From assembly GCA_020048295.1 (NCBI GenBank), contig JAIFMT010000090.1, positions 6,278 to 11,886 of the forward strand: a stretch of DNA of 5,609 bases, in the 5' to 3' direction. Each line of letters starts with the position of its first letter. Positions within the stretch are counted from its first letter, which is position 1. Source of the stretch: Rhodoferax sp. Lineage in GTDB: Bacteria > Pseudomonadota > Gammaproteobacteria > Burkholderiales > Burkholderiaceae. Shown one piece after another: positions 4,028 through 5,609 of this stretch. The notes under the pieces were generated by a model, which ran no database searches, was not told where the DNA came from, and saw only the letters and a list, made by a program, of their open reading frames with translations. The position numbers were made by a program, and so were the translations under genes.

Positions 4028-5224
4028 ATGTTTGATCTTTATGATGCCCCCCACCAGTTCGAGCCGTTGCTGCCCTCTGCGGCCAAGCTGGAGCCGCTTT
4101 TGGCGCAAGCGCATGACCTGGCCATCAGCGCCACCACACTGGCAGGCCTGCCGATCGCGCAAGAGTTGCGTGGCCTGCTCAGGGCCATGAACTCGTATTA
4201 CACCAACCGCATCGAGGGCCAACATACCCGGCCCGCCGAGCTGGAGCAGGCTTTGCGAGAGAACTTTTCTGGCGATGAAAAGCTGGCCGCACGGCAACGC
4301 CTGGCCGTGGCCCACATTGCTGCCGAGGCTGAGCTTGAAATGCGCTACTCGGGTACCGACGCTTCGCCGTCGTTGTACCGCGCCGCTGCTTTGAAAGACA
4401 TTCATCAGGCGCTTTTTTCCAAACTGCCTTCTGAGGACCGCGTCACGGAACATGGCGAAGTCGTGGTGCCCGGCATATTCAGAAACAAAGAGGTCAGCGT
4501 CGGCCACCATGTGGCCCCCACAGCGGCCAGTCTGCCGCTTTTTGTTGACCGTTGGGCGAGCTTTTACGGTGGCGTGCGCCGTGGCGAGGCCGCCTTGGTG
4601 GCGATGGCCGCGTCGCACCACCGCATCGGCTGGGTGCATCCTTTTATGGACGGCAACGGACGCGTGATGCGCCTGCACAGCCACCTGCTGCTGAGTGCCC
4701 TGGGTTACACGTCGGGGATTTGGTCGCCCCTGCGCGGGTTTGCACGGTCGGCGGACAAATACTACGCGCTGCTGGCGGCGGCCGATGAACCCCGGCGTGG
4801 TGATCTCGATGGCCGCGGCAACCTGAGCGAACAAGCCCTGGTGGAATGGATTGGCTATGTGCTTGACGTGTGCCTGGACCAGGTGTCGTTCATGAAGTCG
4901 ATGCTGAACCTGGCCACCCTGGAACAGCGCATGGCGGCGTGCCTGGTCTTTGAGCAAGAAACATTGAAGTCAGGCGTGCGGCTTGATGCGCTGCGGCCTT
5001 TGCACTATCTTTTTTTGAGCGGGGCCGAGATTGACCGGGGTGAGTTCAAACGCATGACCGGACTGGGCGACCGAACGGCCGTGACGGTTCTTTCTGCGCT
5101 GGTCAAACGTGGCCTGCTGCGCAGTGACACCCCCCAAGGCAAAGTACGGTTTGGTTTACCTCTGCACGCCCTGCGCTTTTATTTTCCGGCGCTGTGGCCG
5201 GAGGCTGAGGCGGATGGTGAATGA
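4028..5224 (+). CDS. Fic family protein (class II, likely AMP transferase) with C-terminal winged-helix-like region
   Basis: This intact 398-residue protein carries a full Fic active-site motif, HPFMDGNGRVMR (His204 to Arg215), matching HxFx(D/E)GNGRxxR. His204 is the catalytic base and Asp208 the metal ligand. Fic enzymes usually transfer AMP, and sometimes other nucleotide parts, from a nucleotide to a Ser, Thr or Tyr of a target protein. An inhibitory motif of the (S/T)xxxE(G/N) type lies N-terminal to it, TNRIEG (Thr59 to Gly64), placing it in class II, where Glu63 would restrain nucleotide binding. PGIFRNKEVSVGHHVAP (about 148-164) fits the target-positioning flap. The C-terminal part (about 310-385; REFKRMTG-like helix, then TAVTVLSALVKRGLLRSDTP) looks like a winged helix, suggesting DNA binding or target recognition. 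The start has only a poor ribosome site, so an adjacent alternative is not excluded. The target is unknown. A long minus-strand frame over this gene is a shadow. Confidence 0.93.
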   Translation: MFDLYDAPHQFEPLLPSAAKLEPLLAQAHDLAISATTLAGLPIAQELRGLLRAMNSYYTNRIEGQHTRPAELEQALRENFSGDEKLAARQRLAVAHIAAEAELEMRYSGTDASPSLYRAAALKDIHQALFSKLPSEDRVTEHGEVVVPGIFRNKEVSVGHHVAPTAASLPLFVDRWASFYGGVRRGEAALVAMAASHHRIGWVHPFMDGNGRVMRLHSHLLLSALGYTSGIWSPLRGFARSADKYYALLAAADEPRRGDLDGRGNLSEQALVEWIGYVLDVCLDQVSFMKSMLNLATLEQRMAACLVFEQETLKSGVRLDALRPLHYLFLSGAEIDRGEFKRMTGLGDRTAVTVLSALVKRGLLRSDTPQGKVRFGLPLHALRFYFPALWPEAEADGE

Positions 5225-5229
5225 AATAG

Positions 5230-5270
5230 GGCTCTAGCCATTATCTAGACTGCGTCATAAGCTATTTATT
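5230..5270 (+). repeat. Intergenic repeat, copy C, between convergent genes
   Basis: This copy runs from GGCTCTAGCCATTATC through TAGACTGCGTCATAA to GCTATTTATT. It fills most of the 52-bp gap between the stops of the Fic gene and the facing ATPase gene. CATAA (5256-5260) pairs with TTATG (5269-5273) around GCTATTTA, so it could act as a weak two-way terminator. The corresponding positions in copy B pair as GTAA/TTAC, which hints that the stem is conserved by compensating changes. Confidence 0.55.
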
Positions 5271-5276
5271 ATGCAG

Positions 5277-5609
5277 CTAACTTTCACTCAAAGTCGCCGA
5301 CGATGCCAACAACCAATCAGCCACCTGACACAGTTTGATCTCAGGTGGCACCTCCACAAAATTCAGTTGTCCCAGCGTGATCAGTTGCAGCTCGGCATGG
5401 GGCCAGAGCGTGGCTGCGTCTTGCAGTGCACGCACCTCGCGCGCCAGCGTGGCCGGGTCACTGGCATCCGCACAGACCTGAATCAACACGTCATGCCCGG
5501 CAGTATCTTGGGCCAAAAAATCCACCTCGTACCCGTTTGGCGTATGCACGTAGTTCAGCTGGTTACCTCGACGCTGTAACTCGTGCAATACCGCAGTTTC
5601 CAGCGCGTG
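5277..5609 (-). CDS. C-terminal end of a probable AAA ATPase with a DUF4143 domain (cut by window edge)
   Basis: The minus strand is open from the right edge to TAG at 5277-5279, giving the last 110 residues. The first visible residues (HALETAVLHELQRRG) continue without a start, so the gene extends beyond the window. The pattern LExAVxxELxRRG, then NGYEVDFLAQ, then VLIQVCADASDPATLAREVRAL, is characteristic of the C-terminal DUF4143 domain found after a P-loop ATPase in a large family of poorly understood bacterial proteins. The E-V-D-F and I-Q-V strands resemble a restriction-nuclease-like fold core in that family. Whether it is catalytic is unknown. The ATPase part is not visible here. It ends 52 nt from the stop of the convergent Fic gene, so the two are not in one operon. 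Confidence 0.8.
   Translation of the reverse strand, partial: HALETAVLHELQRRGNQLNYVHTPNGYEVDFLAQDTAGHDVLIQVCADASDPATLAREVRALQDAATLWPHAELQLITLGQLNFVEVPPEIKLCQVADWLLASSATLSES

Noticed and set aside
3989..4957. Minus-strand frame of 322 codons over the Fic gene
   Set aside because: It is rich in histidine, glutamine and arginine with no recognisable motif, and mirrors the high-GC codon pattern of the Fic gene with its complete active-site motif.
4028..5609. Fic and ATPase/DUF4143 genes as one defence operon
   Set aside because: They face each other and converge, so they cannot share a transcript, and only the end of the ATPase gene is visible.

Overview
The window looks like chromosome of a betaproteobacterium, most likely a member of the Comamonadaceae (Rhodoferax or Polaromonas type). 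This is an inference from GC-rich codon usage, the form of the tRNA-Gly, the IS21-type transposase remnant, and short AT-rich intergenic repeats that resemble ones I associate from memory with that family. No database search was possible.

Left part (1-1368). The minus strand carries the N-terminal 261 codons of a membrane-bound sensor protein, probably a PAS-containing histidine kinase, cut by the window edge. A possible 39-codon gene sits just upstream on the same strand. Beyond it is a gene-free stretch with two strong hairpins, a sequence like the 3' end of a tRNA-Gly gene, and a separate tRNA T-arm-like fragment.

Accessory patch (about 1100-2374). This patch is visibly more AT-rich than its flanks. 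It holds a two-gene toxin-antitoxin operon on the plus strand: an AbrB-like antitoxin and a RelE/ParE-like toxin, overlapping by 14 nt. A cluster of direct and inverted repeats lies just before it. Next come a decayed IS21-family istA fragment and an intact minus-strand tRNA-Gly(CCC). The tRNA 3' end matches an 18-nt sequence at 1100 in the same orientation (16 of 18), so the patch may be an integration scar bounded by att-like sites.

Middle (2375-3769). A secreted, PDZ-less HtrA/trypsin-like serine protease lies on the minus strand. Directly upstream is a broken reading frame containing a segment similar to the protease itself. It looks like a decayed paralogue or shuffled piece.

Right part (3770-5609). 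An intact class II Fic protein with a C-terminal winged-helix-like region is on the plus strand. Facing it is the C-terminal end of a probable AAA ATPase/DUF4143 protein on the minus strand, cut by the window edge. Three diverged copies of one roughly 45-bp intergenic repeat occur in the same orientation (about 2424, 3768 and 5230). Two of them bracket the Fic gene, and the last fills the gap between the convergent Fic and ATPase genes.

I see no CRISPR array, rRNA, complete mobile element or complete multi-gene defence system. The most unusual parts are the att-like patch with its repeat-rich toxin-antitoxin control region, the protease-like broken gene, and the repeat-bracketed Fic gene.
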